Assembly (NCBI GenBank): GCA_910585355.1
Contig: CAJUDN010000063.1
Span: forward strand, 1-15,354
From: an uncultured Lachnospiraceae bacterium
GTDB lineage: Bacteria; Bacillota_A; Clostridia; Lachnospirales; Lachnospiraceae
DNA: 15,354 nt
Reading direction: 5' to 3'
Shown: positions 14,523 through 15,354 of the stretch, piece by piece
Layout: every line of letters starts with the position of its first letter
Position numbering within the stretch: position 1 is the first letter of the stretch
Position numbers and translations under genes: made by a program
The notes under the pieces: generated by a model
What the model was told of the DNA's origin: nothing
Seen by the model: only the letters and a program-made list of their open reading frames with translations
Database searches by the model: none

Positions 14523-15208
14523 GAGCGTTCCATCTCCCTTCCTGTCTCGTCATCTTCAAACAAATACCCTCCTCTGGGCACTGTGATAATGGCTTCACAG
14601 GCTTTCAGCTTTTTACGCAGCTTCGCCACATGAACATCCACTGTCCTGGATTCCCCAAGAAAATCCTCTCCCCATACTAAGTCAAGAAGCCTGTCCCTTG
14701 GCAGCATCACATTGCGATTTTGTAAAAACACTGTGAAAAGCCGGAATTCCATAGGCTTCAAGCTGATCTCGCCTGCGCCCTCATAGACTTTGCGACTCTT
14801 CATATCCACCCTAAGTTCTCGAAAATGCAGTTCCTTCTCCCCTTTTCCTGTCCTGGCGAGGACTTTCTCGATCCGAACCAAAAGTTCCAAAACCTCAAAC
14901 GGCTTCACCATATAATCCTCCGCCCCCATCCTGAGCCCCTGTACTTTGCTGATCACGTCCCCTTTGGCAGTTAAGCAAATCACCGGAATCTGATGCTTTG
15001 AAAGAGGCCCTATCAGGGAGAAACCATCTATTCCCGGCAGCATCAGATCAAGAAGAGCCAGATCAACGTCCGTTCTCTTCTCAATCCGCTCCTGCGCCTG
15101 TCTCCCGTCATAGACTGGTTCCGCCTCATATCCTGCCGCCTCCAGATTCATGCAGATTAAGTTGGAAATATCCATGTCATCCTCAATCACCAATATCCTG
15201 TGCTTCAT
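14519..15208 (-). CDS. OmpR/PhoB-family response regulator
   Basis: A 229-residue DNA-binding response regulator. Receiver domain at 1-115: the acidic pocket is IEDD (E9, D10, D11), the phospho-acceptor is D54 in ALLDLMLPGIDGF, and the conserved T80 (CLTAK) and K102 (VKPFE) are present. The winged-helix effector domain at about 130-220 contains LKPMEFRLFTVFLQN and SRTVDVHVAKLRKKL, then a PRGGYLF wing. It belongs with the kinase gene downstream by 4-base overlap. The ATG at 15208 is preceded by GGGGAAAGGG, a modest ribosome site at about 8-base spacing. A mobile-element terminus begins 33 bases upstream of the start codon, so the native promoter is displaced or was replaced by one in the element. 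Confidence 0.95.
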   Translation of the reverse strand: MKHRILVIEDDMDISNLICMNLEAAGYEAEPVYDGRQAQERIEKRTDVDLALLDLMLPGIDGFSLIGPLSKHQIPVICLTAKGDVISKVQGLRMGAEDYMVKPFEVLELLVRIEKVLARTGKGEKELHFRELRVDMKSRKVYEGAGEISLKPMEFRLFTVFLQNRNVMLPRDRLLDLVWGEDFLGESRTVDVHVAKLRKKLKACEAIITVPRGGYLFEDDETGREMERS

Positions 15209-15236
15209 CTGTAAACCCTTTCCCCATGATTTCTTT

Positions 15237-15354
15237 CTAGAGTGTGTCTGAAAATTACTTTCTGGTAGCTGTGCGTTCCACTTCGTGGGAGATTTGGCCC
15301 AAATGAACGCGGCATAGTGGGCTACGTTAAGTGAATTTGGGCCAAATATACCGC
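15237..15354 (+). mobile_element. End of a second AGTGTGTCTGAAAATTA element, running off the window
   Basis: CTAG (15237-15240) followed by AGTGTGTCTGAAAATTA (15241-15257) is identical to the MITE end at 6073-6093. The interior differs from the MITE: it contains ATTTGGCCCAAAT (15292-15304) and its inverse ATTTGGGCCAAAT (15335-15347), with AACG/CGTT pairing inside, a strong hairpin. The other end lies beyond 15354, so it may be either another MITE or the edge of a full insertion sequence. Confidence 0.65.

Noticed and set aside
1..15354. Search for tRNA or rRNA genes, CRISPR arrays, retron or other defence systems, and prophage integrases.
   Set aside because: No cloverleaf-like sequence with CCA-proximal features, no spacer array, and no reverse transcriptase, nuclease or integrase motifs were seen by eye. 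I cannot exclude very divergent examples without profile searches.

Overview
The window looks like the left end of a contig from a Gram-positive gut Clostridium of the Lachnospiraceae type (Enterocloster, Hungatella or Lachnoclostridium-like). The evidence is AGGAGG-type ribosome sites, moderate GC, signal-peptide proteins ending in YLNP.SDGTRG.M.TGW cell-wall-binding repeats, a GHKL sensor kinase with a 7TMR-like sensor, and an OmpR/HAMP-kinase pair. Genus is inference. The first 32 bases are not genomic: they match the Illumina TruSeq read-2 adapter.

Layout. 33-749 (minus): 5' part of homoserine dehydrogenase with a clear promoter. 929-3776 (minus): flotillin (SPFH) gene followed by a secreted cell-wall-binding protein, probably one transcript ending at the hairpin at 850-882. 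The flotillin 3' end is tandemly duplicated in the gap. 4147-6021 (minus): a second secreted wall-binding protein with a Gly/Ser linker. 6077-6245: a 169-bp MITE-like element. 6252-7105: no intact gene, but a structured palindromic element, a probable IS21 istA stub and the C-terminal remnant of a LysR regulator. 7197-7484 (plus): a small Lys/Ala-rich helical protein with its own promoter and terminator. 7662-9581 (plus): an orphan GHKL histidine kinase converging on a DUF255/YyaL thioredoxin-fold protein (9474-11420, minus) through a C11A7 tract. 11641-12909 (minus): a lipoprotein starting at TTG. 13113-15208 (minus): a histidine kinase and OmpR-type response regulator with ATGA overlap. 15237-15354: the end of another mobile element.

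How it fits together. Much of the content concerns the cell envelope: membrane microdomain scaffold, wall-attached proteins, lipoprotein, two sensor kinases. The most interesting non-gene signal is a family of short terminal repeats, AGTGTGTCTGAAAATTA, found four times. Each copy abuts a YTAR tetranucleotide (CTAG or CTAA). Two copies form the inverted ends of the MITE; one lies directly upstream of the two-component operon and a degenerate one directly downstream of it. I found no clearly new multi-gene system.
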